Shown here in pieces: positions 1 to 11,662 of a stretch of DNA of 64,000 bases. The first letter of the stretch is position 1. Every line of letters begins with the position of its first letter. The notes under the pieces are model-generated. The model ran no database searches and was not told the origin of the DNA. It was given only the letters and a program-made list of their open reading frames with translations. Made by a program: the position numbers and the translations under genes. The stretch is from Crocodylus rhombifer. Taxonomy: Eukaryota > Chordata > Crocodylia > Crocodylidae. The stretch spans positions 248,001 through 312,000 of the forward strand of contig JAVSML010024627.1 in NCBI GenBank assembly GCA_038503035.1. The letters are read 5' to 3'.

Positions 1-3000
1 ATAATTACGGGAGATAATAGGTCACTGACTTCTCTTTTGCATTGATGAGCTATCTCATTTTCATAAATTTGAACTTTGTCCCATTCTTTCAGTTATTCAC
101 CCCTGTTTAGCAAGTCTTTTTTTCTCAGACCAGTTGAGTTCTAACATTGCTCAATATCATGCCACAAGTTTAAACCTACAAATGTAACTTGCTATTTTTT
201 ACAGTGCAGAAGGAAAATAAACACCAGGTTTTCAGTTTTTATTTAATTTCTTGTTTCATATCTAGCCTTGTCCTCACATTCACTGTCAAGCTCCTTTCCT
301 CTGTTCTCATTAGCAAGACCCACAGGTGATAATGGGTGTAGTCTTACTTCTCTATATTCCCTCCTGTGGGCTTTTGCTAGTAGACATCGATTTTCTAACA
401 AAAGATGGTAGCACACCATATGAATTGTGCTTTGTCATGCAACAAAGTTCCTTCCTGTTGAAGATGATTTGGAAGAGTGACCATTTTACAGTTTTTTCTA
501 ACATCAAAATGTACCTTAATGAAGTTCAGATTAGAAAGATAATGTTTATAGAGATGCTAGAAAGCGAAATCAATATTTCAAGAACATAAGGCTTTGCATT
601 TCAATCCACATTACTATCTATACATATTTCATTATCATCATTATTCTACTCCTGCATTTTCTCAAAATACACATGCTTGTGGCATGATGCAAAGCCCACG
701 GAAATCAATGCAATGACTGACTGATTTCAGTGAGCTTTAGATCAGGCCTATCCATTGCATAATCATAGTTTGGAAGTTATTTGGCTTTGGCACACAAGTT
801 GGTATCAGATATTATTAAAACAGACTCTCGCTATAATTAGCTAAAATTGAATTTATTGCAGCAATACAGCACAAACAGTCTTTTAAGAAATTAAGACATG
901 GTTTAATTAGGATTAACCCATCAAAACATACAAATCTCACTCCCAGAAAGGCAAGTTTCAAATGTGGTAAAACAATTTTTGCAGGAAGGTAATCTTCAGT
1001 TTTACAGTTTTTTTCATAACAGAGTTATCCATTGGCAACTCCAATAATTTATTTGTAAGTCATTGTCTTCCTTTTATAGCATGACTCACAAATTCTGTAT
1101 GTTAGCCTGTGTGAATTATCTGTTACTGTCCCTTTAAGACATTAATAACTCTGTGAAAAATCTAACCTTTTTATTACCATAATAGAGAGTGCCTACCAAA
1201 AATCATTGTACCCAGGATTGCTGCTTGGATTTCTAAAATGTTTGATGAATTTCTTATAAACCATTTTACAACACTTTGTTTTGAGAATTCATACAATTCT
1301 GTCAAACTGTATTCTACTAAAAAGATGCTGTTTTATATTTTTTACCATCAGTTGTTATTTATTCTTGTTTGTTCAAATGACTGCAATAACTATGACTCAT
1401 TCATTAATGTTAAGGTTAATAGATTTGAGATCGTTTAAAATATGTTTCTTCTGCGACTGGCTACTCCTCTTATATTAATGCATACACTTTTGTAAAGAAG
1501 TATATTTTTATGAAAAAAAGGATTTGTAAAAGTATGATGTAAATTTTCAGTGCAATGTAAACAAAATAAAAATGGACAATTGCTTTTTTAACAATGTGTC
1601 TTCTTTACTAGCTGAGCTTTAAAACTTTTGTCAGGTACAGAAACTAGAAAACTACTGAAATGGTTACACAAACTCACTATTTTCTTGGATTTCCAAGTAC
1701 ACTTTTGGCTCCACCCTGAACCTCCCAGTCTTCTCATGACATTGCAAGTAAATTGGCATTTTATTTACTGAAGTGATTTAGATTTATTCATATGATTCCA
1801 AGTAAGAAATTAATAAAAAGGTAGATTTTTGACATTTTGTTCTCTGGGGAAATTTTTATAAATTACTTTTTACATATGTTCATTTAAATGAAAAAAAAAA
1901 CATCCAATGAACTTGGTACTGCGGATATCTATAAGATAATCTTCCATGAATATTGAAGTTGTCTACATTTTTCCAAGACATGTACTATACTTGTTTAGAA
2001 CAGAAAGTGGGATTTCATATGCTGTTTCCTGAATGGAGATATTTGAGTACAAACAAAAGGAATCCCTTATCTTTTACTGAAAATAAATTGGGAAAAAATA
2101 TTTTTAGGCAATAATTATGGCGTGATGGGAAGGAGAATGATAAAGTTTTTGCTTTGAATAGAGACCTGTCCTTTAAAGACACTTTTTATTTGTAGTCATG
2201 GAGAAAAGATAAAACTTGATCTGAAATGGTGTTCAGGGAGTACAGTGAGATGAATATCTGTCTACTATTCTTTTTGAAAATTAGGCATTTTAAATAAACT
2301 GAAAAGGCTTGCTTCAATCCACACTGAAATCAATAGGGATTTTGTTGGTGAATGCACAGGAAGCAAAAGCAAAAAGTGACTGTAAAATCAAATTGTGCAG
2401 TTCACTCTTTAATGTCTCTCACATGATTTCTAGGCCAAATTGTTTAATTTGATACATAAAAATATACTATTACCTAGTAGCCAACCCTTCAGACTCAGCT
2501 TAGTCTCTGAAGTAAAACTGTCCGTGTTCTGATTTATGCATTACTAGTAATATAGTAAGGAAATTCTGAACATAAAATTTTCTTAATAGTTGTGTTGATG
2601 GTGAATGAACCACAAGGGAATACAGAAAGCATTTTCCTAAGGCTGTATTGACTTCTCAGTAGCACCAGATGAAATATACATAATGGATTAAATGCCTTTT
2701 TTGGGTCAGAATTTTCCTGTTTTGCCAATTTGTAGAAAGTGTGTGAAATGGAGGCATTTTCAATCAAGTGTAAACTCTTTTTATATTATATTGTCTGAAA
2801 TTTTTCAATACCAGGGTGATAGAAATGTTAATCTTTCACAATAGTTTATGATTGGTTGATTGTAGTTGGTTAAATAAATAATTTACTTACTCTGATTTCC
2901 AGACTCTCTGGTTCTGCAGTTTATAGACTAGGTAGCAGAAACCATTTTGACTAATTTTCTGAAGGGGACTTGCCATGACAATGCACATTAGAGAAGAATG

Positions 3001-3700
3001 ATGTGGGTGGCAATGGTTTTGTAGTGCAAAGAGGTCTCTAAAAGAGTGAGATAATTCAGAAAACTGTTAATGAGACAGAAACCTTATCTGTTCACAAAAG
3101 TAGTATTAGTTTAATTATTCTTAAAATCTTATTAAACTTGTTTAAATTCTTCGTGAGTCAGTTTTCAACTTCTGAACTTATATCCCTTATACTGGTTGCC
3201 CAAAATTCTGATTGTCATACAACTCCTAAATTCTGTCTTACAGCTTGCCAAAAATCTCCTTGATCTATAGGGGAAGAGAAGTCCTAGTAGTAAGATCAGT
3301 AACAGACCCATAAAATAAATCTATAACCTATATAGGGCACCCAGGAAATCTACATGCATTTCCAGTGGCAAAACTCAGCCACTTGCTGGGTGTGGTGATC
3401 CCCCATATAGTCAGAGGAGTCAATGTATATGTAAGGTGCATTTATTCCTCCCAGACCCAGTCTGAGGGAGTGAGGCCAAAAAGAGGCAAGTTCTATGGAA
3501 CATGCGCTGGCTACTGCCTCTAATTGCACTGTTGATAAAATTTAGATTAGATCTACAAAGGCTCTTACATATTGTAATGCTCTATAATTCAGTTACTTAA
3601 TTTTTGACACCTTCACCCATCCATGATTTTGTCCAAAGATACCTTTTCTTTGTGGAGACCTCAAGCCTCTACCATGGCTAGACCTCGACACAGAAGACCT
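1..3700. other. AT-rich region, no gene recognised
   Basis: This is AT-rich sequence with only short open frames of fewer than about 90 codons that resemble no family I know. I see no splice-bounded exon, LINE motif or terminal repeat that I can defend. It is probably ordinary intergenic or intronic DNA with very old, unrecognisable repeats. Confidence 0.5.
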
Positions 3701-3712
3701 TAAATACATTTC

Positions 3713-4960
3713 AACCCCAAGGCTAAGTACAGACAGTCAAAAAGCCCCAAGTGGAATCTGTTCAACTTAGGTAGCTTCCTCAAAGCTGCGTAACTTGAAC
3801 TGAAAACTAACTGAACTGATAGGCAGCGGGCTCTAGAGCACTTGTCCCAGTGCTGGCCATTGCCAGTCTAGCCAAGTGTCCCCAACACACCTGATGTCCC
3901 CCCCACAGGGGGTTAAGGAGCACCCAATCCAGGTGCTGGCCCACTTTGGAGGGATACTCCCTCTCAGGAGGTTTCCCCCATCCAGTGTTCCTGAGCCTAG
4001 GCACTGTGGGGAGCTAAAGGGAATACCCTCCCCCTGTCCCTTCCTAGCTACTAATTGCTTCAGCTACTGCCACAGGAGGTAGGGAGAAGAGTTGCTCCTT
4101 GCTGGATGCCTGCCCACGCAGCCCAGCATGGGGGCACTGGGAGGCCCCTGCCTTGGGGGGACTCCCCCCCCAACCCAGCCCACAGTCCCCATAGAGAGAT
4201 GAGGGGAATTCTTTCCCTCCCAAACCACAGAGCAGCTTGACTTAGCTGCTGCAAGTCTCAGGCAGTTTTGCTCTCTGATGCTGCTTGAGACTTGCAGAGG
4301 CTGAGGCAAACTGCTCTGGGGTTCAGGAGAGGAAGAAGTACCCTTAGCTCCCTGGGGCTGCCCCAAGCTGGGGGTGGCGGGGAATCCCCCAAGGCAGGGG
4401 CTCCCCAGCACCCCCCACACTGGGTTGCATGGGCAGGCACCTGGTCAGGAGCAATTCTTTTCTCTCCCTCTGGTGACAGTCACTGAAACAATCAGCAGAT
4501 GGGAAGGGGGAGGGCTGCTGAGGGTCAAAAGCCCCCACCACAGGGGCTTTCCTTCCCCCCCATGTGCTGTGTAGACTCTGGCTAGGAAGGCCTGTCCCCT
4601 GCCCTCCTCATCTCTATGAGCTGATGAATGCAGGAGGAAATAGGCTAAGTAGTAGAGAGGGAAGGCAGCCCCTGCTCCACTGGAGCAGACAGCATAGTCC
4701 GGGGCTGCAAAGGATTGTGGGATGCTGAGGGACTGTGAGTTAACTTGAACCAGGAAGGGATCTGGGACAGAAGTCCCATAAATTGGTTTGACCTAAATCC
4801 AGTTAAACCTGATTAGATGTAGTATCAGACTTATCTTAAACAGGTTTTGCCATTTTGAAAGTGGTTTACATGCAGTGACCCACTTTCTGTCCTGTTACAG
4901 GTTTAAAACAGTTTCCGATCACTTAAGCAGTTTGTGTAACTTTTGTCAATTGCCCAAAGG
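3713..4960. mobile_element. GC-rich foldback / non-autonomous DNA transposon candidate
   Basis: The block is much more GC-rich than its surroundings and is organised round a long palindrome (4001-4546). Beyond the palindrome the outer parts show weak inverted similarity: AAGTGGAATCTGTTCAACTT near 3749 against the reverse complement of sequence near 4900-4925. That is the layout of a non-autonomous inverted-repeat element. The short open frames on both strands are by-products of the palindrome and GC content. The outer limits are approximate and I saw no clean target-site duplication. No transposase is present. Confidence 0.5.
4001..4546. repeat. Long imperfect palindrome, arms of about 265 bp
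   Basis: The left arm (4001-4265) is matched by the reverse complement of the right arm (4281-4546) round a spacer of about 15 nt. Matching landmarks are GCAAGTCTCAGGCAG at the left inner edge against CTGCTTGAGACTTGC at the right, GCCCCTGCCTTGGGG in both arms, and GATGCCTGCCCACGCA against TGCATGGGCAGGCACC. Pairing continues through small insertions and substitutions to the outer edges. A transcript could form a long imperfect hairpin. Confidence 0.85.
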
Positions 4961-5860
4961 TCTGTTGTTAACTAATTGGTAAAATAAACTAGTCAAGATG
5001 TAATGAAGTATTTGCCATTGGTTTCCTCAGTTCTGTACTGTATAGTTGATCCAAATTCTTAGGTAACTTCATGCAATTAACTTAGCATGGGCAGAGACCT
5101 TTACCAGTGTAAATTAAAAGATTCAGATTGTATCTTGTTTGTACCTTCCTAGAAAAAGGTCATTTATTCAATGGCTATGCAGTACATACATAAATGGGAG
5201 TGGGTTTTGTACTAATTTTTCTGATGAACAGTACAGGAGTAAAAGCTGGTTTAAACTCTCATTAGAACAATCATCAAAAACATTTTTCACCTTTATATTG
5301 TTAGGAGAGTTTGAATTACACCTGCAACTTCAAAAAGAAACATCCAGGTAAAAATAAGATAAGGAAACTAGTCCCTGTGCACCTGGGAGGTCTTATTCAT
5401 ACATTCGTGACATTAAAACTGCATTACTGTAAGCTTCCAAATATTCTAGGAACTTCTGAAAGACAATTTGACCTACACGCCTCTGAAACTTAGGCTTAGA
5501 TCTTTTCCCCAATTAAACTGTGTATCTCAGTCAAACATGAGGAAAAGGGAATCTCCACTTGTGTATTTGTATCATTCCTACCTCATAGTACACTGTGTAT
5601 GATTTGTACCTTACAAGCACCACAGAATGCCCTTTTGGAAAGCTCTTATTTTTACATCAAGAATTTGGCCAGAAAGGGTTTCCATTGGTAAATGAGCAAT
5701 CTAAGGACCTAGCCTGGAAAAAGGGTCTAAGAAAATAGATAATGAAAAAACTATTCCAGAAAGAGGTACCTTTCCTTTGAAACCTAACAGAGCACTGTAT
5801 CAGGAGGTTTGGTGCTCCTGCTACTTTAAGAGAAGGCACGCTGCCTGAGAAGCAAGCTTC
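4961..5860. other. Unassigned AT-rich spacer
   Basis: No LINE protein motif, terminal repeat or recognisable exon is visible. The short open frames near 5139-5493 look like chance. Confidence 0.4.
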
Positions 5861-6530
5861 AGGTGTGGAAGAGGTTAATGGAAGAGTCACCTGACCAGAA
5901 GAGTGCCGGGCTTGATGCATATAAGCCTAGGGTCTCAGCTGGTCCAGTAGTCTATATCTAAGAGCTATGGGAAGAAGAGCTCCTGGCAGCAGATCTCCTG
6001 GGTATCACCCAAGCTAGAGTAGGAAAATCTGGAGGTTTGAGGAAGGGGACTAAGGGAATAAGGAGGTCCCAATAGGTCTGGGGGCCCAGAAGAAGAGAGT
6101 TGGAACCCAGGAGGGGCTGAGTAGACAGGGCCAGGGGTCTGTAGTCATCAGAGATGTAGTTGGAAGTGCTGACATAGTGAAAGGGCCTGAGCCCTAGGAG
6201 GGCCTGGGAATGCAGGTCTGAGCTGGGTTAGGACAGGTCCCAGTCACTAGGATTCTGGCCAGAGCCCAGAAGGGCAGGTGTAATCAGGCCCATAGTTTCC
6301 AGTGGTCTGTAGCCCAGAAGGGGTCAGAATCGGGGAGCCCAAAGGTGTCACTGACCTAGGCATGGGGGCTCAGATATAGGGGGCAAAGGCTGACAAGGGC
6401 CACAACCAGAGAAAATGGGGCCAGAGGATCCTATATGTCTCAAATAGCCTAGGACTGGGACCAGGGCCAAGGGAGAAGGACCAAAGAATGGGGAGGAGGG
6501 AGGGTCACAGCTTGGAGACCAAGCGAGGCA
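5860..6530 (+). other. G-rich LTR-like or promoter-like block
   Basis: A strongly G-rich plus strand follows a TATA-like GCATATAAGCC near 5918-5928. The shift in composition and the TATA-like site about 600 bp upstream of a CR1 suggest an old LTR or another high-copy repeat. No TG...CA ends, polyadenylation signal or target duplication could be fixed, so the class is unproven. The CR1 homology begins only near 6535, so this block is not CR1 ORF2. Confidence 0.3.
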
Positions 6531-6988
6531 AGGAAGGAGGAGGAGTTAGACCTAGAATTCTCAAAACAGCTTTCAAAGGCAGTACACTCAAAGGACTTAG
6601 TTGTCACGAGTGACCTAAATTACTCGGACATCTGCTGGGAGAAGCAGTCAGCTAGGTCTGCCCTTTCATGTAGGTTCCTAACCTGCATACATGACCTGCA
6701 CCTAATACTGCAGGTGCACAGTCCCACTAGGAGAAATGTTGTACTTGACTTGGTGCTGGCCACAGAGGAGGACTTGGTGGAGGACTTGGTGGAGGATCTA
6801 CAGGTAAAAGATCCCCTGGTGGCTAGTGATCACCAGTTGATTAAATTCACTATCTGGTGAAAAGTGGAAAAGATAACTAGTAGGGCAGAAGTGCTAGACT
6901 TCCTTAAGGCCAACTTCAATGAACTCAGGAGACTAGTTAGAGTGGGACTGAAGAGTCATCACTTCCGTGAGCTGGGAGTCCAATAAGG

Positions 6989-7618
6989 GTGGGAGTTCCT
7001 CAAGGGACTGATCCTGCAGGCACAGATCCTGCAGGGGCACCATCTCAGTTCACACAAAGGGAGGCAAAAGAGCCAAAAAAACCCTTCTTGGCTGAACAGG
7101 AGAGCCTTCAGAGGAAAAGAGAGGCTAAAAAGTCCTTCTTTAAGTACATAGGGAGCAAGAAGAAGGAGCAGAGTAACATAGGTCCTCTACAGAATGGTGT
7201 AGGGCGACTTGTAACTGACAGGATGGATAAAGTGGAGCTTTTAAATGACTTTTTTGCATCTGTGTTCCTGGACATGGATACAAACATGCTTCCCAACAAA
7301 ACTTTAGTCTGGCGTGAGAGAAATACCAATCCACCTATGGTTAACGCTGACCTAGTGAAGGGGCACTTGGAGAGGTTGGACATATTTAAGTCTGTGGGCC
7401 CATATGATCTTCACCCAAGGGTACTGAAGGAATTGGCCAGTATCATAGTGAAACCACTGGCACAACTGTTTGAGTGCTCATGGCACTCAGGACGGGTCCC
7501 AGAAGACTGGAAAAGGGCCAATGTGGCCTCTATTTTCAAGAAGGGTAGGAAGGAGGACCTGGGTAATTATAGGCCAGATAGCATCACCTCTATTCTTGGC
7601 AAAACCTTAGTTTCATAG
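6989..7618 (+). pseudogene. CR1 ORF2 fragment: linker and RT N-terminus
   Basis: This open stretch of about 209 codons runs in the CR1 ORF2 frame. The first 40 or so residues are low-complexity and probably out of register. After that SFFKYIGSKKKEQSNIG, LLNDFFASVF, VGPYDLHPRVLKELA and VPEDWKRANVASIFKKG follow the order of CR1 ORF2. The frame stops where the antisense CR1 tail begins, so the last few residues derive from the insertion. No intact product is expected. Confidence 0.85.
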
Positions 7619-7735
7619 TTTCATAGTTTCTAGGGTTGGAAGGGACCTGAGCAGATCATCTAGTCCGACCCCCTGCCATGGCAGGAAAGAATACTGGGGT
7701 CAAATGACCCCAGCAAAATGTTTATCTAACCTCCA
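7611..7735 (-). mobile_element. Short CR1 3'-end fragment nested inside the CR1 RT
   Basis: Read on the minus strand this is the last ~125 bp of a crocodilian-type CR1. On the plus strand it begins with repeats of TTCATAGT (the tail), then AGGGTTGGAAGGGACCTGAG and CCCCCTGCCATGGCAGGAAA. RT homology runs right up to it on the left (SITSILGK) and resumes on the right ([12 protein letters not shown]), so it is a separate, later and very short insertion. The same tail block recurs at 14326, 33156 and 52368. Confidence 0.85.
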
Positions 7736-8201
7736 ACAAATCATAAAGGATCACATTTGTTGGGAGCCAGCAGGTAATTCAATGTTAAGGGGAAACCAGC
7801 ATGGGTGTATAGCAGGCAGATCCTGCCTGACTAACCTGGTCTCTTTTTACAACCACGTCACAAAGTGCTTAGATGCAGGGGTGGAGATAGATGTTATCTA
7901 CTTGGACTTTAAAAGGGCTTTCAACACAGCGTTGCACCCAATTCTTACAAGCAAACCGAGTAGCTGTGATGTGGATTTTTTCACAATAAAGTGGGTGAAA
8001 AACTGGTTTATGGGACGCATCCAGAGAGTGGTGGAGGATGGGGTGGTTTCTCCCTGGAGAGATGTGGGCAATGGTGTTCCCCAGAGCTCTGTCCATGGAC
8101 CAGTACTGTTCAATATTTTCATCAGTGATTTGGAAAGCACTCTGTCCACATACGACACCAAACTAGGGAGTACAGTAAATACACTGGAGGGCAGGGAGTG
8201 A
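7736..8201 (+). pseudogene. CR1 ORF2 fragment: RT palm without FADD
   Basis: The RT continues from the nested insertion: [20 protein letters not shown], the LDFKRAFN block that normally holds the first catalytic aspartate, and [15 protein letters not shown]. The next motif, FADDTK in the better-preserved copy at 14326-16105, is shortened here to STYDTK, so the catalytic Asp pair is gone. The frame ends at a stop at 8199-8201. Confidence 0.85.
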
Positions 8202-8473
8202 ATTCAGGCAGATTTGGATAGACTGGGGAAGTGGGCGGATCAGAGTAGGATGCAATTTAACAAGTATAAGTGCACAATGCTGCACCTGAGGAGAAAGAAT
8301 TTCCAATAAACCTATAGACCAGGAAGTACCATTCCGAGTACCACGGCAGTGGAAAGCGATCTCAGAGTCTTAGTCGACACAAAAATGAACATGAGTCACC
8401 AATGTGATGAGGTAATAAATAAGGCTAACTGCACTCTTGCATTAGTAGGTGCATCACGAGCAGGTCAATACAA

Positions 8474-8936
8474 GTGATACTTCCCCTCTATGTGGCATTG
8501 GTCATACCGCAGTCAGAGTACTGTGTCCAGTTTTGGGTGGCACACTTCAAGAGGGATGTGGATAACCTTGAGAACATTCAGAAAAGGGCTACTTGTATGG
8601 TTGAGGGCCTGCAGGTGAGACCTGATAGACTGAGGGATCTGAATCTCCTCAGCCTCTGCAAGAGAAGATTGAGAGGTGATCTTGTGGCTGTCTACAAACT
8701 CATCATGGGGGGTCAGCAGGGAATAGGAGATACTCTGTTTACTAGGGCATCCCTCGGGGTTACTAGAAATAGTGGCCGCAAATTAAAGAAGAGTAGATTT
8801 AGATTGGATATCAGGAAGAAATTCTTTATGGTTGCCAAAATATGGAATGGGTTCCCAAGGGAGGTGGTGCTTTCCCCTACCTTGGAGGTGTTCAACAAAA
8901 GATCTACAAGGTCCCTTCCAACCCTAGAAATCTATG
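8474..8936 (+). pseudogene. CR1 ORF2 C-terminal fragment
   Basis: In-frame sequence reads ILPLYVALVIPQSEYCVQFW, then HFKRDVDNLENIQKRAT, LCKRRLRGDLVAVYKL and FRLDIRKKFFMVAKIWN. This is the conserved C-terminal part of CR1 ORF2, in the same order as in the copies at 14.4 and 33.2 kb. The open frame to 9037 runs past the CR1 end into flanking sequence. Confidence 0.85.
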
Positions 8937-8953
8937 AAATCTGTGAACCTGCA

Positions 8954-9800
8954 GCCCAGGAAAGGCAAGGGCTATGGTTGGAAGCCCATAACGCAGGAGG
9001 TGAGAATGTCAGCATGGCCAGGGAGCCTGTAGCTTGACAGGGGTGTTAGGAACAGCAAAGAGAGAGAGGAATGAGTAACAACTGCAAGGCATGGGCATGG
9101 GTATTAGGGAAGAAAAAGCCCATGTAATTAGTCCTTAAGCAGGGGTCATGATCAACAGCACCAGGAGATCCAACTTGGGAAGGACTGGGGTAGCCTCCCT
9201 TTTCTGAAAGCATCATTTCCTCAAGATGTGGAATGCAAGGACATGGGGATATTGGCAGAGAAGAGAGCCAGGTTGATAAGGGCTGAGGGAACTGTAGGGG
9301 CAACATGACCATCCCTACAGTAGGAGCCTGTTACAAGCATCTGAGCCTGCTTTCTTGGCTAGCTTCTCCAATATTCTCATAGGTAACCAGCCAAAGAAAT
9401 CCCAGTTTCATTACAAAAGTTGTTTTATCCAGTAAGGATTCTGAAGATCAGTTCTTAGGTGGAAGAAGATAGAATAGTTTGATCAGCTGTTGTGCAGAGG
9501 TTGTAATTTCTTTTCATTGGTTATCTGATAGTTCCACTGTGCTTTATTTCCATTGTTAAGAAGTCTAAAATGCTAGCAATGTACAAAACTACAACAAATA
9601 ATTTGTAATGAGCATATTTTAGAAATATAAATTCTTGTTTTATGAATTCATAAGCAAAAGTATGTAGGGCCACTTGAATTTTCAGGATGTTGGTAAGAAA
9701 TACTAGGTAACATTATTATTATTAAGCTATTATACAAAAACAATTGAATTGTTCATTATATAGTACAACACAATGTGTCTACATGTTCATTAATGCTTTG
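8954..9800. other. Spacer, nothing recognised
   Basis: I see no LINE motif, terminal repeat or plausible exon. The sequence grades from mixed composition next to the CR1 end into AT-rich DNA. Confidence 0.4.
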
Positions 9801-9804
9801 TAAT

Positions 9805-10010
9805 TAGTTACTGTACACAGTCTACTACTTGGAAAATCAAGTAGTAAATCAATGCACAGTAACTTGTGCTACTGTGCAGTAGCACCATTATACGAGTTTT
9901 CTTGGATGTTAACTGCGCAGTAGCCTAGTACTACTGTGCAGTAGTGTATCAACATTTTTTTTGCCCAGCATGCTCCTGTTCAATGTTATTAGGCTACTGT
10001 ACAGTTAGTG
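9805..10010. repeat. Cluster of short palindromes, CTACTGTGCAGTAG type
   Basis: The near-palindromic 14-mer CTACTGTGCAGTAG occurs at 9869-9882 and exactly again at 9931-9944. Close variants lie at 9911-9923 (AACTGCGCAGTAG) and 9994-10008 (CTACTGTACAGTTAG). A small inverted repeat (CTACTTG...CAAGTAG) precedes them near 9824-9845. Four spaced palindromes in about 140 bp point to a small foldback MITE or a repeat subunit array. Confidence 0.6.
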
Positions 10011-11262
10011 CCTTATGCAGACATACCCACTGTGTGCCTAAAATAATTTGGCACTTGCCAGAGACAGAAAATTGAATCATGAAGGCTAGAAGGGAATGCG
10101 ATTGTTATCCCTGAAATCCCTGTCATTTTCACAGTATCTCTACTCTTGTTTCATCTTGACAATGCCACCTGCAGATGCCCAAAGTTCTACAGATATTGAG
10201 CTGATCTTTTTTTTCAAAGCTGAGGGTTTTTTTCCATCCCTCAACTGAACTAAGAGCTACAAAATAAACCATTCTTGAAGTTTCTACCTTCAGTCATTAG
10301 AAAACACAAAAAGAAGACCTCTTCCTAAAATAACTTATAGAATCTTATAGTCTTTTTACAGTTTTTGAATTCCCATGCCTCAGAAACAGTCCAGGTTTTC
10401 AGGAGAAATCAACAAAAAAAAATGTACTTATTTAAAAAAAAGGGGCAGGGGGAAGGGACTCAAGAACAAGATCACAAAAGCAGCCAGATTCACATTAATC
10501 AAGAGTTCCTGAGATTTACTCATAAAATTTTAGCCCTCAGGAAAAAAGATGAACAACTGAAATTCCAGTCTGAAATAGAAGCCACTCCGGTGTAACCATG
10601 GACATGGTTGGCAGCATTTTACATTAAGGCTTTTGGATAGGTAAATTACATTGGAAACAAATTATTTTTAAAATGCGAAGGGAAAGGGAAATAATTGTGA
10701 TAAACATATTTTATTAACATAATTTGTATTATCAATGCACATATGTTCGTATTTTGCCAGTGAATTTTCAGTTTAATTATAGAAAGTGAATTTAAAAAGA
10801 AATAATTATACTTGTAGCATTTTCCATTTTGCATGGATGCTGAAACTCTGGAGAATGTAATAGAAAGCACCTCCTACTATACTTAAGATGGAGGACAGTC
10901 TCCTTCAGTCAGGGCCAGTTGCACAGTATAATCATTTTTATAGTTGACTTAAAAGTAAAATGATGTTGGCCTCAGGCAGCAGGTGTTGTCTTGGCTACCC
11001 CATCTCCCTGCAGGGCATAGAACTCTGGGTGCAGGAAGAAGAGAGGCTTGGATAAATGAAAAATCATACCTTCTCAAAGACTAGGGAACTTTGTGTGCAT
11101 CAGCTAATTCATGGCAAAAGTTTTGTGTACCCACTCTATCCTACTGTAAAAAGAAGCTGAACTGGAGGAAGAAAGAGAAAATGGAATGCAGTTCAAAAGA
11201 AGGGAAGGAAAGTATTAAAGAGGGTTCTAATGAAATGAAAGGAAGACAGACATGATTTTAAA
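10011..11262. other. AT-rich spacer
   Basis: No recognised element is present. A short frame near 10365-10595 and an antisense one near 10646-10870 have no family resemblance. Confidence 0.4.
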
Positions 11263-11631
11263 TAGGGCTGTCAATTAATCACTGTTAACGTATGCAATTA
11301 ATTTTAAAAAGTGTTAATAATTTTTTAACTTATTAATCGCACATGTGTTTGTGGGGCAGATTGAGGCCCCCCCCATTAAGAGGGAAGGAGTAGAAGCAGG
11401 GGCGGGTCATGAGATGGAGTCACAGGAGGCTTGTCCAGGGGCACAGGAAGGGTGGTTCCCTGCTGCTGCATGCACCACTAGGGGAGGCTTGGGAGTTATG
11501 TGCCCCCCAGATTTGTGTGCAGGGCAGAGGTGGGCTGTCCACTGTGGTCTTGTTGCCTTGAGGCAGATAAACTGTACACCCCAAAAGTTAGAGACAGATA
11601 ACTATTTTTTATATCATGCACACAATGCCAT

Positions 11632-11650
<19 letters not shown>
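11632..11650. repeat. (AC)n microsatellite
   Basis: An uninterrupted AC run of about 19 bp inside LTR copy A. The copy B equivalent is longer, so the repeat has changed length since the two copies diverged. Confidence 0.9.

Positions 11651-11662
<12 letters not shown>

Larger units (their letters stand above)
6535..8953 (+). mobile_element. CR1 LINE, sense, 5'-truncated, ORF2 decayed
   Basis: CR1 is a chicken-repeat-1 non-LTR retrotransposon whose ORF2 encodes an AP-type endonuclease and a reverse transcriptase. Homology starts in the endonuclease domain (conceptual DLNYSDICWE near 6612-6641, then VVLDLVLA near 6740). It passes through the linker, the RT N-terminus (DLHPRVLKELA, VPEDWKRANV, FKKGRKEDLGNYRP) and the RT palm, and ends in the conserved C-terminal block. 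ORF1 and the 5' half of the endonuclease are missing, the usual 5' truncation. Stops and deletions, including loss of the FADD catalytic motif, show that it is dead. A foreign CR1 tail interrupts it at 7611-7735. Confidence 0.92.

Noticed and set aside
4064..4420. 118-codon frame on the minus strand
   Set aside because: It spans the palindrome, and the mirror frames on the other strand show that it follows from the inverted repeat and GC content.
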